From NCBI RefSeq assembly GCF_001429505.1, contig NZ_LMJW01000001.1:808606-872605 (forward strand): a stretch of DNA of 64,000 nucleotides, in the 5' to 3' direction. The notes under the pieces are model-generated. The model was not told where the DNA came from and did no database searches. It worked only from the letters and a program-made list of their open reading frames with translations. This document shows, piece by piece, positions 1 to 8,054 of the stretch (positions are counted from its first letter, which is position 1; each line of letters opens with the position of its first letter). The position numbers and the translations under genes were made by a program. The DNA is from Allobosea sp. Root483D1. GTDB lineage: Bacteria; Pseudomonadota; Alphaproteobacteria; Rhizobiales; Beijerinckiaceae.

Positions 1-52
1 CGCGATCTTCACCGTCGATGGCGGCATCGCCTCGCGCCGTTCCGTGATCTGA
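1..52 (+). CDS. C-terminal end of a short-chain dehydrogenase/reductase (partial)
   Basis: Frame 2 reads AIFTVDGGIASRRSVI and stops at 50-52. The VDGG motif followed by about 8-10 residues is the usual C-terminus of classical SDR enzymes, where the last strand closes the cofactor-binding fold. The rest of the gene lies upstream of the window. It ends 11 bases before the alpha/beta hydrolase at 64 and is probably in the same operon. Substrate cannot be judged from 16 residues. Confidence 0.6.
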   Translation, partial: AIFTVDGGIASRRSVI

Positions 53-63
53 GGAGACGCGAC

Positions 64-945
64 ATGGCTTTTGCCACTGCCAGCGACGGCGTGAAGCTTT
101 TCTACGAGGAGGCAGGCACCGGCACGCCGATCATCTTCGTGCACGAGTTCGGCGGCAGCCACTGGAGCTGGGAGCCGCAGCTCAATTTCTTCGCGCGCCG
201 GCATCGCTGCATCACATTCGCGGCGCGCGGCTATGCGCCGTCCGACGTGCCGGAGAGCGTCGACAGCTATTCGCAGGCCCGGGCGGCCGACGACATCGTC
301 GAGGTGCTGACCGCGGCCGGCATCGAGAGGGCTCATGTCGTCGGGCTCTCCATGGGCGGGTTCGCCTCGCTGCATGCGGCGCTGCGCCATCCAGGCCGCG
401 TGCTGTCGGTCGCCGCCGCCGGTGCCGGCTATGGCGCCGAGAAGGCCCATGAGGATTACTTCAAGGGCATCTCCGAGCAGGTCGCCCGGAATTTTCAGGA
501 GCGTGGAGCCAAGGACTTCGCACCGACCTATGCCGAGGGCGCCTCGCGCGTGCAGTTCCAGGACAAGGACCCTCGCGGCTGGGCGCTCTTCGCCGAGCGG
601 CTGGGCCAGCACCATTCGCTCGGCGCGGCGAACACCATGCGCGGTGTGCAGATGCGCCGGCCCTCGCTCTACGATCTCGAGGCCGAGTTCCGCGCCATGC
701 AGGCGCCTCTGCTGGTCATGACAGGCGACGAGGACGACCACTGCATCCAGCCGGGGCTCTATCTGAAACGGGTCGTGCCGCGCTGCGGCCTCGCCGTCTT
801 TCCAAAATCCGGCCATACGCTGAATCTTGAGGAGCCCGAACTCTTCAACCGGCTCCTTGCCGAGTTCATTGCGCAGGTCGAGGCCGGGCGCTGGGGACCG
901 CGCGATCCGCGAGCTAACCCAGCGCAGATCATGCGGACCGACTGA
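64..945 (+). CDS. Alpha/beta hydrolase fold protein
   Basis: 293 residues, full length for a single-domain alpha/beta hydrolase. The nucleophile elbow GLSMGG (Ser about 96), an acid in TGDEDDH (about 222) and the catalytic His in SGHTLN (about 250) form a complete triad. VHEFGG near residue 26 supplies the oxyanion-hole region, where the more usual form is HGxxG. No signal peptide, so cytoplasmic. A GAGGAG stretch at 51-56 precedes ATG 64. It sits 11 bases after an SDR gene and 2 bases before an amidohydrolase gene, so the three are likely co-transcribed. Such hydrolases act on esters, lactones or C-C bonds; the actual substrate is unknown. Confidence 0.85.
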   Translation: MAFATASDGVKLFYEEAGTGTPIIFVHEFGGSHWSWEPQLNFFARRHRCITFAARGYAPSDVPESVDSYSQARAADDIVEVLTAAGIERAHVVGLSMGGFASLHAALRHPGRVLSVAAAGAGYGAEKAHEDYFKGISEQVARNFQERGAKDFAPTYAEGASRVQFQDKDPRGWALFAERLGQHHSLGAANTMRGVQMRRPSLYDLEAEFRAMQAPLLVMTGDEDDHCIQPGLYLKRVVPRCGLAVFPKSGHTLNLEEPELFNRLLAEFIAQVEAGRWGPRDPRANPAQIMRTD

Positions 946-947
946 GC

Positions 948-2198
948 ATGGCCAGCTCGGAACGCCTTTCCGATTTCGTTGACGGACACCGTCTCTGGGC
1001 GCGCCACATGGAACTCGCCCGGTTCGGCGCCCGCCCCGATGGTGGGGTCGACCGCCCGACCCTGTCGCCGCAGGAAGGACAGGCGCGCGCGCAGGTGATC
1101 GCATGGGGCCGTGCGCTCGGCCTGGAAGCCTTCACCGACAAGGCCGCGAACCTGTTCCTCCGCCTGGAAGGACGCGATCCTTCGCTCTCGCCCGTCGTGG
1201 CGGGGTCACACATCGATTCTCAGCCGACCGGCGGTAAGTTCGATGGTGTCTTCGGCGTCCTCGCGGCGCTGGAAGCGGCGGAGGCGATCGTGGCGCGCGG
1301 CGAGCAACCGCTCCGCCCGGTCGAGATCGTGGCCTGGACCAACGAGGAGGGCTCGCGTTTCGCACCGGGCATGACGGGCTCCGACCTCTTCACAGGAACC
1401 AAGGCCCTGGAGGCAGTGCTACCCATCCGCGACGCGGACGGCATCAGCATTGGCGAGGCGGTGGCATCCATTCTTGAGGCCGACGACGGCGTCCCGCTGC
1501 GAGAATTCGGCCTACCGATCGCCGCCTATGTCGAACCGCACATCGAACAGGCGTCCGTGCTCGAACAGGCGGGCGTTCCGCTCGGCGTCGTCACCGGAAT
1601 CCAGGGCACGCGGCGCTACCGGATCCGCGTCACGGGCGAGGCTGCCCATGCCGGCACGGCCTTGCGCAAGGATCGGCGCGACGCGCTGATGGCTGCCGTC
1701 CGCATGATCCGCGCCATGGACGAAGCCGCCATGGAGCCGGCCGACACCTTGCTGACGGTCGGCATGCTGCAGGTGACGCCGAACGCCCCTTCCGTCGTGC
1801 CGGCGGAAGCCTTCTTTTCCATCGATCTTCGGCACCCGGACAATGCCGTGGTCGACCGGGTCGATGCCGATATCCGCCGCGTCGTCGAGGAGATGAAGGG
1901 GGATTGCAGCGTCGAGCTGAAACAGATCCAGCATTCGCCCTCGTTGAATTTCGCGCCCGCCATTCGCAGCGCAATAGCCGAAGCAGCCGCTGCGCGTGAT
2001 ATTCGTGCGATGGATGTCTATTCGGCGGCCGGTCACGATGCGCGCCAGTTGCACTATGTCTGTCCCGCCGGGATGATCTTCGTGCCGTGCCGGGGCGGGA
2101 TATCGCATAATCCCGACGAATGGGCCGAGCCGGAGCATCTGACCGCGGGAGCGCAAGTCCTCGCCGACGTCGTCTGGAACCTGGCCAATCGTGGTTGA
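948..2198 (+). CDS. Zn-dependent M20-family amidohydrolase (N-carbamoyl amino acid hydrolase / allantoate amidohydrolase type)
   Basis: 416 residues. The family hydrolyses N-carbamoyl or ureido groups (carbamoyl-L-amino acids, allantoate, ureidoglycolate) with two divalent metals. Metal-ligand motifs are in order: AGSHIDSQP (His about 88), GGKFDGVFG (Asp about 99), WTNEEGSRF (Glu pair about 133), VEPHIEQ (about 198) and, near the end, ISHNPDEW. The dimerisation-domain motif GEAAHAGT is present around 230. The ATG lies 2 bases after the stop of the alpha/beta hydrolase gene, so they are translationally linked. The product would release ammonia and CO2 from a ureido compound; which one is not visible. 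Convergent with the PrpD-family gene at 2260. Confidence 0.85.
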   Translation: MASSERLSDFVDGHRLWARHMELARFGARPDGGVDRPTLSPQEGQARAQVIAWGRALGLEAFTDKAANLFLRLEGRDPSLSPVVAGSHIDSQPTGGKFDGVFGVLAALEAAEAIVARGEQPLRPVEIVAWTNEEGSRFAPGMTGSDLFTGTKALEAVLPIRDADGISIGEAVASILEADDGVPLREFGLPIAAYVEPHIEQASVLEQAGVPLGVVTGIQGTRRYRIRVTGEAAHAGTALRKDRRDALMAAVRMIRAMDEAAMEPADTLLTVGMLQVTPNAPSVVPAEAFFSIDLRHPDNAVVDRVDADIRRVVEEMKGDCSVELKQIQHSPSLNFAPAIRSAIAEAAAARDIRAMDVYSAAGHDARQLHYVCPAGMIFVPCRGGISHNPDEWAEPEHLTAGAQVLADVVWNLANRG

Positions 2199-2259
2199 TT
2201 GGGTTGCAGCCCGCAAGTGGACATTCACATGCGGTGGAGCAGCGGCCATGCGATCCGAT

Positions 2260-3597
2260 TCAAATCGGCGCAAACAGACTGGCGTTAGCGAGTTCAGTTT
2301 TACAACTTCCCGCGAGCGCCATGCAGTTTTTGGCGAGGGTGGTGCTGCGCTCGCTGCCGAGCATGGCGGCAAAGGAGCTGAACTTCGAGAGCATGTCCGC
2401 ATCAGACAAGGGGTCCCCCCGATCGCCGCGAGCGGTTGTGGCCTCGGAGGCGGCAATCTGACCTGACTTCAGGACAATACGCAGGCGTGCCAGTCGCTCC
2501 ACTGGAAAGCGTCGAGAGAATTCGGGGCTTTCGACGAGCCGAATACGGCCCAGCATGTCGCGGATCGCGGAATCACCCAAGCCGTCGGCGCCGATCTCGT
2601 CGGCACCGAGCCGCCCACGGACGAGATAGGCGGCGAGCGGGAAGCCGATCGCATACTGTGCCGCCTCCGTCGTCGCCGGCAATTGCGCGCCGAGACGCAC
2701 CGCCTCGTGGAAGGTCTCGACCTCGACGCGTTCGATGTCGGAGGCCGCGAGAGCATGCTCGGAGAGGAGGCGGCTCGCGGCCTCGATCGCCGGCTGGGCC
2801 CAGCGGCAGACCGGCCAGGGCTTGAAATACTGGTCGAGGATCAGCCAGCGCTCACCGAGATCGACCCAGATCGCCGCCTGCTCCGGCGCTTCCAGGGTGA
2901 TCGCCGGCGCGCCGGTGAAACCGTCCTTGGCCAGGTAGGCGGCGCTGATGCCGGCGAGCGCGCCCCAGCCCGAGCCGTCCTTGACCATGGTCGGATGGTC
3001 GATGCAGCGCATCATCTGGCTGCGCGGGCCGTGATATTCGGCGATGCCGAGCGCGTGGCGGGTGCGCTCGCGATCGAGGCGGAGCAGGCGGGCGGCGACG
3101 GCGGCGCAGCCGAGCGCGTTCCAGGCGCCGGAGGTGTGGTAGTCGCAAGCGCTGGCGTGCAGGGCGATGCCAGTGCGCGTCGCGATCTCGTAGCCGAGGA
3201 CGAGGCAGGTCAGCAGCGCTTCGCCGTCGAACGCGCCATCATCGAGCAGCCCCTCGGCATCGGCGACCGCGAGCAGCGCCGGCAGGATCGCGACGCCGGC
3301 ATGGCCCTTGGTCAAAGCGTGGCCGTCATGGGCGTCGAAGGAATCGATCGTCGTGGCCCCAGCGAAGGCTGCGCCGGCAGCGCTCGCCCGGCGGCCGTCG
3401 AAGAGCAGGCGCGCGCCTTTGCGGCCAGCACCGAGGTGGTCGACCGCAAAATCATGCGCGATGCGCGAGAGCTCAGTCTGCCGGCCGCTGATGGCGACGC
3501 CGACGAGATCGAGCAGGCAGCGACGGGCCTGGTGGACGACCTCGGCCGGCAGGCTGGAGAAGGTCAGGCGATGGATGAAGTCGATCGTAGCAGTCAT
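2260..3597 (-). CDS. MmgE/PrpD family protein
   Basis: 445 residues, usual length for the 2-methylcitrate dehydratase / cis-aconitate decarboxylase superfamily. The N-terminal helical domain is recognisable, including FDAHDGHALTKGHAG around residues 83-97 with its conserved His residues. In this family an acid is dehydrated or decarboxylated without a metal cofactor. It is the last gene of a minus-strand operon: its start overlaps the stop of the nitrilase-family gene by 4 bases (3594-3597), so the two enzymes are probably made together. No methylcitrate synthase or other prp gene is nearby, so propionate metabolism is unlikely. The transporter upstream suggests it processes a product of a betaine-like compound. 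Confidence 0.85.
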   Translation of the reverse strand: MTATIDFIHRLTFSSLPAEVVHQARRCLLDLVGVAISGRQTELSRIAHDFAVDHLGAGRKGARLLFDGRRASAAGAAFAGATTIDSFDAHDGHALTKGHAGVAILPALLAVADAEGLLDDGAFDGEALLTCLVLGYEIATRTGIALHASACDYHTSGAWNALGCAAVAARLLRLDRERTRHALGIAEYHGPRSQMMRCIDHPTMVKDGSGWGALAGISAAYLAKDGFTGAPAITLEAPEQAAIWVDLGERWLILDQYFKPWPVCRWAQPAIEAASRLLSEHALAASDIERVEVETFHEAVRLGAQLPATTEAAQYAIGFPLAAYLVRGRLGADEIGADGLGDSAIRDMLGRIRLVESPEFSRRFPVERLARLRIVLKSGQIAASEATTARGDRGDPLSDADMLSKFSSFAAMLGSERSTTLAKNCMALAGSCKTELANASLFAPI

Positions 3598-4451
3598 GAC
3601 CGCGCGCTTTCGATGTTCGAGATCAGGTTGCGCAGCAAGGTGCCGACCAGAGCGGGATCGCTGTCGCGAGCGGTCGGCAGGCGGCGCCGGGCCGCTTCGC
3701 CATCAGCTTGCGAGAGCTCCGCCATGATGAGTCCGGGCGCAGTCCCCGCCCGCGCGAGTTCGTGGCCGGATGCATCGAGGATGCGCGATCCGCCCCAGAA
3801 GGCCGCGCCGCCGCGCATGCCGCAATGATTGGCGAAGAGGGTCGGCAGGCCGTAGGTCATCGCGGTATGGGCGAGGTTGATCTCCCAGCCACGCGGATTG
3901 TCGAACTCCCCGCCGACCGCATTGAGCGCAGAGGCCGCCGGCAGCAGCAGCAGGCTGGCGCCGCCGAGCGCGGCGAGCCAGGGCAGTGCCGGATTCCAGG
4001 CATCGGCGCAGATCAGCGTGGCGGCATGCCAGCCTGGCGCCAGCTCGACCGACGCGATATCCCTGCCGCGGGTATAGACGCGGTCTTCCCGCAACGCGCC
4101 ATAACCCGGCAGGTTGAGCTTGCGGTGGATCGCGAGCAGCTCGCCGTTGCGGAAGAGGCCCTGGCTGTTGAAAAAACGGCCCTGTTCACCGCGCTCGATG
4201 AAGCCGGCCGAGACCGTAATGCCTTCGGACGCTTCGGCGAGACGTGCGAGCAAGTCCGCATCCTGCAGCAAGGCCAAAGCTGCGCAATCGGGTGCGGCGA
4301 GATAATCGGTCAGCGAGAGTTCGGGAAACAACAGCAGCTCGACGCCCTGGCTGCGCGCCTTCGCGATGGCGTCAAGATGCGCAGCGAGGTTTGCGGTGAG
4401 ATCGGCCGGCTCGCACAGGATCTGGGCGACCGCGACCTTCAGCGACGACAT
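3594..4451 (-). CDS. Carbon-nitrogen hydrolase (nitrilase superfamily)
   Basis: 285 residues from the ATG at 4451 (MSSLKVAVAQ); a farther upstream in-frame start would add ten residues that do not resemble the family. The catalytic triad is visible: Glu44 in FPELSL, Lys111 in HRKLNLPGYG and Cys148 in LICADAW. This superfamily cleaves amides, N-carbamoyl groups or nitriles. The gene lies 57 bases downstream of the osmoprotectant-type binding protein gene and overlaps the PrpD-family gene, so it belongs to the transporter operon. A role in releasing ammonia from the imported compound is inferred; the substrate is unknown. Confidence 0.85.
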   Translation of the reverse strand: MSSLKVAVAQILCEPADLTANLAAHLDAIAKARSQGVELLLFPELSLTDYLAAPDCAALALLQDADLLARLAEASEGITVSAGFIERGEQGRFFNSQGLFRNGELLAIHRKLNLPGYGALREDRVYTRGRDIASVELAPGWHAATLICADAWNPALPWLAALGGASLLLLPAASALNAVGGEFDNPRGWEINLAHTAMTYGLPTLFANHCGMRGGAAFWGGSRILDASGHELARAGTAPGLIMAELSQADGEAARRRLPTARDSDPALVGTLLRNLISNIESARS

Positions 4452-4508
4452 GGGCCCCTCGCAGGACAGCCGGAGGCGCACCGCACCTCCAGCTTGGGCA
4501 AAGAATGA

Positions 4509-5399
4509 TCAGACCAGCGACTGCGCCTTGAGGAAGCCGGCCGCGACCTCCTCGATGCTCTTCTTGTCGACATCGACCGAGGCGTTGAGCCTGGCCATCG
4601 TCGCATCGTCGAGCTTGGCGGAGAGCCCGTTCAGGAGCTCGGCGAGCTTGGGGTTCTTGTCGAGCGTCTCCTTGCGGACGACGGGCGTCATCGCATAGGT
4701 CGGGAAATAGCCCTTGGTGTCGGTCAGGATCACGAAATCGAAGGCCGGGACGCGTCCATCGGTGGCGAAGACCAGGCCGACATCGACTTGGGCATCGCGC
4801 AGCGCCTGGTAGATCAGGCCGGTATCCATGCGCACGACATTCTCGCGGCCGAAATCGAAGCCATAGGTCTTCTGCAGCGGGGCAAGCCCGTCGGGACGCG
4901 CGTAGAACTCGGCATTGCAGCCCAGCTTCAGGGCCTGGCCGCCCTTCAGCTTGGCAGCGAGATCGTCGAGCGTCTTGACGCCCTTGGCGTCGGCGTCCTT
5001 CTTGCGCATGGCGAGCGCATAGGTGTTGTTCGCCTTGGACGGGTTGAGCCAGACGAGGCCCTTGGCGGCATCGAGTTCCTTGACCCTGGCATAGGTCGCG
5101 GCCGCATCCATCTTGTCGCTGACCTTGTTGAAGGTGATCAGCGAGGTGCCGGTGTACTCCCAATAGAGGTCGATCTGCCCGGCTTCCTGGGCCTGGCGCA
5201 GCGGCGCGGTGCCTAAGCCCGCGCGCTTGTCGACCGTGAAGCCCTTGGCCTTGAGCAGCTGCGTCGTCATCTCCGCCATGATCTGCTGCTCGGTGAAGTT
5301 CTTGCCGCCGACGACGATGGTCTGCGCCTGCGCCGCCAGCGGCAGGGCAGCGAAGGCCAGGGCGGCGGAAGCGAGCCTTAGGAAACTGCGCTTGTGCAT
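4509..5399 (-). CDS. Periplasmic substrate-binding protein of an osmoprotectant/quaternary amine ABC transporter (OsmF/OpuCC type)
   Basis: 296 residues with a Sec signal peptide (residues 1 to about 26, cut after AQAQ). The mature start IVVGGKNFTEQQIMAEM is the hallmark of the glycine betaine/carnitine/choline-binding OpuCC/OsmF (YehZ) family; YWEYTGTSL around residue 80 is another family motif. It captures quaternary amines in the periplasm and delivers them to the permeases at 5437 and 7270. It lies 37 bases after the second permease gene and ahead of the nitrilase and PrpD genes. The exact ligand cannot be read; the neighbouring gbcAB makes a betaine likely. Confidence 0.9.
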   Translation of the reverse strand: MHKRSFLRLASAALAFAALPLAAQAQTIVVGGKNFTEQQIMAEMTTQLLKAKGFTVDKRAGLGTAPLRQAQEAGQIDLYWEYTGTSLITFNKVSDKMDAAATYARVKELDAAKGLVWLNPSKANNTYALAMRKKDADAKGVKTLDDLAAKLKGGQALKLGCNAEFYARPDGLAPLQKTYGFDFGRENVVRMDTGLIYQALRDAQVDVGLVFATDGRVPAFDFVILTDTKGYFPTYAMTPVVRKETLDKNPKLAELLNGLSAKLDDATMARLNASVDVDKKSIEEVAAGFLKAQSLV

Positions 5400-5436
5400 G
5401 GTCGTACTCCCCTTTTCTGGTTGAATGGGCCGCTGC

Positions 5437-6165
5437 TCAGCGCAGCGGGTTGACGCCTTTCGGGACCAGCCAGAACTGGATCTGACCGATCAGGAAATCG
5501 ACAAGCACGGCGAGCAGCGCCGTCGGGATCGCGCCCGCCAGCAGCATGCTCGGCTCCATCAGGTCGATGCCGGTGAAAATCAGCTCGCCGAGGCCGCCGC
5601 CGCCGATCAGGAAGGCCAAAGGCACCGTGCCGATATTGATGGCGAAGGCGGTGCGCACGCCGGCGAGGATGACGAAGACGGCGTTGGGCAATTCGACCCG
5701 CCGCAGGATCTGGCCGGGCGTCATACCCATGCCGCGCGCCGCCTCGATCAGATGCTGGGGCACGGAGCTCAGGCCAGCGATGGTGTTGAGCACGATCGGC
5801 AACAGCGTCAGCACGAACAGCGCGAAGATCGCCGGCGGCGAGCCGATGCCGAGGAACGACATCGAGATCGCGAGCAAAGCGAGCGTCGGGATCGTGGTGC
5901 CGAGATTGACGATCTGCGTCACCGCATCGGCGAACATCTCGAAGCGCGGGCGCGTCAGCAGGATGCCGAGCGGGATGCCGACGACGAGCGCGAGCGCGCC
6001 CGACATCGCTGCGAGCGCGAGATGCTGGCGGATGAGATAGGTGACATCCTGCGCATGGCCGAGAATGGCCGGGATGGTGCCGCGCGCCTGCAGCCAGGCG
6101 CCGACCGCGAAGGCGCCGAAGACGACGAGCCAGCGAAGCGTCCCTGCCAGGCCCGCGAGCGCCAT
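5437..6165 (-). CDS. Quaternary amine ABC transporter permease (OsmW/OpuCB type)
   Basis: 242 residues from ATG 6165 (MALAGLAGTL), one base after the ATPase stop codon. The protein is hydrophobic with about six membrane segments and a typical inner-membrane permease EAA-like loop (EAARGMGMTPGQILRRVELP around residue 140). LGTTIPTLALLAISM is characteristic of the betaine/choline permease family. It pairs with the permease at 7270; two different permeases flanking the ATPase gene is the yehWXY-like arrangement. Longer upstream starts would add about 26 arginine- and serine-rich residues that overlap the ATPase gene and are unlikely. Confidence 0.9.
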   Translation of the reverse strand: MALAGLAGTLRWLVVFGAFAVGAWLQARGTIPAILGHAQDVTYLIRQHLALAAMSGALALVVGIPLGILLTRPRFEMFADAVTQIVNLGTTIPTLALLAISMSFLGIGSPPAIFALFVLTLLPIVLNTIAGLSSVPQHLIEAARGMGMTPGQILRRVELPNAVFVILAGVRTAFAINIGTVPLAFLIGGGGLGELIFTGIDLMEPSMLLAGAIPTALLAVLVDFLIGQIQFWLVPKGVNPLR

Positions 6166-6166
6166 C

Positions 6167-7273
6167 TCAGCTCTCCCGATAGGTCGCGCCGAGCACCTGG
6201 GTGATGCTCTTCTGAGTGACATAGCCCTTGTAGAAGCCGTCATCGTCGACGCAGGCGAGCCAGGTCACGCCATGGGTGAACATCTGCGAGACGGCGGTGC
6301 GCAGATCGTCGCGGATGTTGACGACGCCGGGCAACGGCTCCTGATGCTCGCCGACCGTGCCCTTGCGCTCGCGCACCTCCTCCAGCCGCACCACGCCGCG
6401 GGCCCGGCCGCGCGGCCCGACCATCACGATCGAGACATGGCCGTGCTCCTCCATCAGCTTCACGGCGGTGTCGAGCGTATCTTCGGCGCGCACGCGCGGC
6501 GGGTCGGCCATCATCGCATCGGTGACCTTGATCAGCCGCAGCCGCTTCAGGGTCCGGTCGGAGCCGACGAATTCCGAGACGAAGGCGTCGATCGGATGCG
6601 CAAGGATGTTGTCGGGCGTGTCGTACTGGATCAGCTTGCCGTCGCGGAAGATCGCGATGCGGCTCGCCATCTTCACGGCTTCGTCGATGTCGTGGCTGAC
6701 GAAGACGATGGTCTTTTTCAGCTCCGCCTGGAGCTTCATGAACTCGTCCTGGATCACCTCGCGGTTGATCGGGTCGATCGCGCCGAAGGGCTCGTCCATA
6801 AGCAGCACCGGCGGGTCGGCGGCGAGTGCGCGCACCACGCCGACGCGCTGCTGCTGGCCGCCGGAAAGCTGCTTTGGATAGCGTTTCAGGAAGACCGACG
6901 GGTCGAGATTGACCATGTCGAGCAATTCGGCGGCGCGCTTGCGCGATTTCGACGCCGGCCAGCCGAGCAGGTCCGGCACGACACAGATGTTCTCCTCGAT
7001 CGTCATGTTGGGGAACAGGCCGATCTGCTGGATGACGTAGCCGATCGAGCGCCGCAGCGTCACCTCGTCGACACCGGCCGTGTCCTTGCCGTCGACATAG
7101 ATCCTGCCGGACGTCGGCGGGATCAGCCGGTTGATCATCTTCATCGTCGTGGTCTTGCCGCAGCCCGAGGGGCCGAGCAGGACGCAGACGGCGCCGGCCG
7201 GCACCTCCATGTCGATGCGGTCGACGGCGATCATCGTCCCGAAATGCTTGGAGACCTGATCGAGACGGATCAT
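6167..7273 (-). CDS. Quaternary amine ABC transporter ATPase with C-terminal CBS domains (OsmV/OpuCA type)
   Basis: 368 residues starting MIRLDQVSKHFG. Walker A is GPSGCGKTT (about 36-44), the signature LSGGQQQRV (about 134), and Walker B VLLMDEPFGAID (about 154-165). Residues from about 250 to the end form a CBS-domain pair (DTAVKLMEEHGHVSIVMV and the region ending YKGYVTQKSI), which senses ionic strength or nucleotides in OpuA/OpuC transporters. Its ATG overlaps the stop of the permease gene at 7270 (ATGA). A much longer upstream reading frame exists but would run through the whole permease gene in another frame and is not real. Confidence 0.92.
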   Translation of the reverse strand: MIRLDQVSKHFGTMIAVDRIDMEVPAGAVCVLLGPSGCGKTTTMKMINRLIPPTSGRIYVDGKDTAGVDEVTLRRSIGYVIQQIGLFPNMTIEENICVVPDLLGWPASKSRKRAAELLDMVNLDPSVFLKRYPKQLSGGQQQRVGVVRALAADPPVLLMDEPFGAIDPINREVIQDEFMKLQAELKKTIVFVSHDIDEAVKMASRIAIFRDGKLIQYDTPDNILAHPIDAFVSEFVGSDRTLKRLRLIKVTDAMMADPPRVRAEDTLDTAVKLMEEHGHVSIVMVGPRGRARGVVRLEEVRERKGTVGEHQEPLPGVVNIRDDLRTAVSQMFTHGVTWLACVDDDGFYKGYVTQKSITQVLGATYRES

Positions 7274-7923
7274 TTCAGCTTCAATCCCGGCGAGGTGAGC
7301 AGGCGCTGCGCGAAGAGCAGGCCGAAATCGGCGAGGATCGCGAGCAGGCTGACGGCGAAGGCGCCGGTCAGGAGCTGGCGGATGTCGGTCTGCGAGATGC
7401 CGCGCGAGATGAAGGTGCCGAGCCCGCCGGCGCCGATATAGGTCGCGATGGCGGCGATCGCGATGTTCAGCACCACGGCGCTGCGGACCCCGTTCAGGAT
7501 CACCGGCAGCGCCAGCGGCAGCTCGACCCGGCGCAGCCGCTCCAGCGTGGTCATGCCCATGCCGCGCGCCGCCTCGCGCAGCGCCGGGTCGACATTCATG
7601 ATCGCCGTATAGGTGTTCCGGATGATCGGGAGCTGCGCGTAGAGGATCAGCGCGATCACCGCCGGGAGGTAGCCGATGCCGTGGCCGATGGTCGAGAGCA
7701 GCGGGATCAGGATGCCGAACAGCGCGATCGAGGGGATCGTGATGATGATCGAGGCGATGTAGAGGACGAGGTCGGCGGCGCGCTTGCTCTGGGTGATCGC
7801 GATGCCGGTCGGGACGCCGGTCAGGATCGCGACGCCGACCGAGACGGCGACAAGCGAGACATGCTCGAGCATGCGCTGCCCGATCACCGGAAGATTCGCC
7901 ATGATGAAGGCGATCGTCTCCAC
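7270..7923 (-). CDS. Quaternary amine ABC transporter permease (OsmY/OpuCD type)
   Basis: 217 residues with about five to six membrane segments and a permease loop (REAARGMGMTTLERLRRVELPLA). It is the first gene of the six-gene minus-strand operon 7923-2260. The upstream gap 7924-8054 separates it from the stop of the GlxA-type regulator and holds a perfect 7-base inverted repeat at 8002-8018. As in OpuC/Osm systems it would form a heterodimeric channel with the permease at 5437. Confidence 0.9.
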   Translation of the reverse strand: METIAFIMANLPVIGQRMLEHVSLVAVSVGVAILTGVPTGIAITQSKRAADLVLYIASIIITIPSIALFGILIPLLSTIGHGIGYLPAVIALILYAQLPIIRNTYTAIMNVDPALREAARGMGMTTLERLRRVELPLALPVILNGVRSAVVLNIAIAAIATYIGAGGLGTFISRGISQTDIRQLLTGAFAVSLLAILADFGLLFAQRLLTSPGLKLK

Positions 7924-8001
7924 TTTCGTCCCCTCGCAGCGGCTTTCCGCCTTTTCGAGGGAAAGTGTCGATCAGAACCGTTCCAGCCTCGGGCCGGGGA
8001 A

Positions 8002-8018
8002 GCGACATCGAATGTCGC
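8002..8018. promoter_or_regulatory. Candidate operator before the quaternary amine transporter operon
   Basis: GCGACAT-CGA-ATGTCGC is a perfect inverted repeat with 7-base arms, about 79 bases upstream of the permease start at 7923. It contains AAGCGACA (8000-8007), which also occurs upstream of gbcA, before the second GlxA gene and before the FAD oxidoreductase. Binding by a GlxA-family regulator is inferred. Confidence 0.45.
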
Positions 8019-8054
8019 GCATGCGACCTGCCGCGCGCCTGCAGTGGGCGCTGT

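Noticed and set aside
2260..3597. 2-methylcitrate dehydratase (prpD) of propionate metabolism
   Set aside because: No methylcitrate synthase or methylisocitrate lyase is nearby; the gene overlaps a nitrilase-family gene in a transporter operon.
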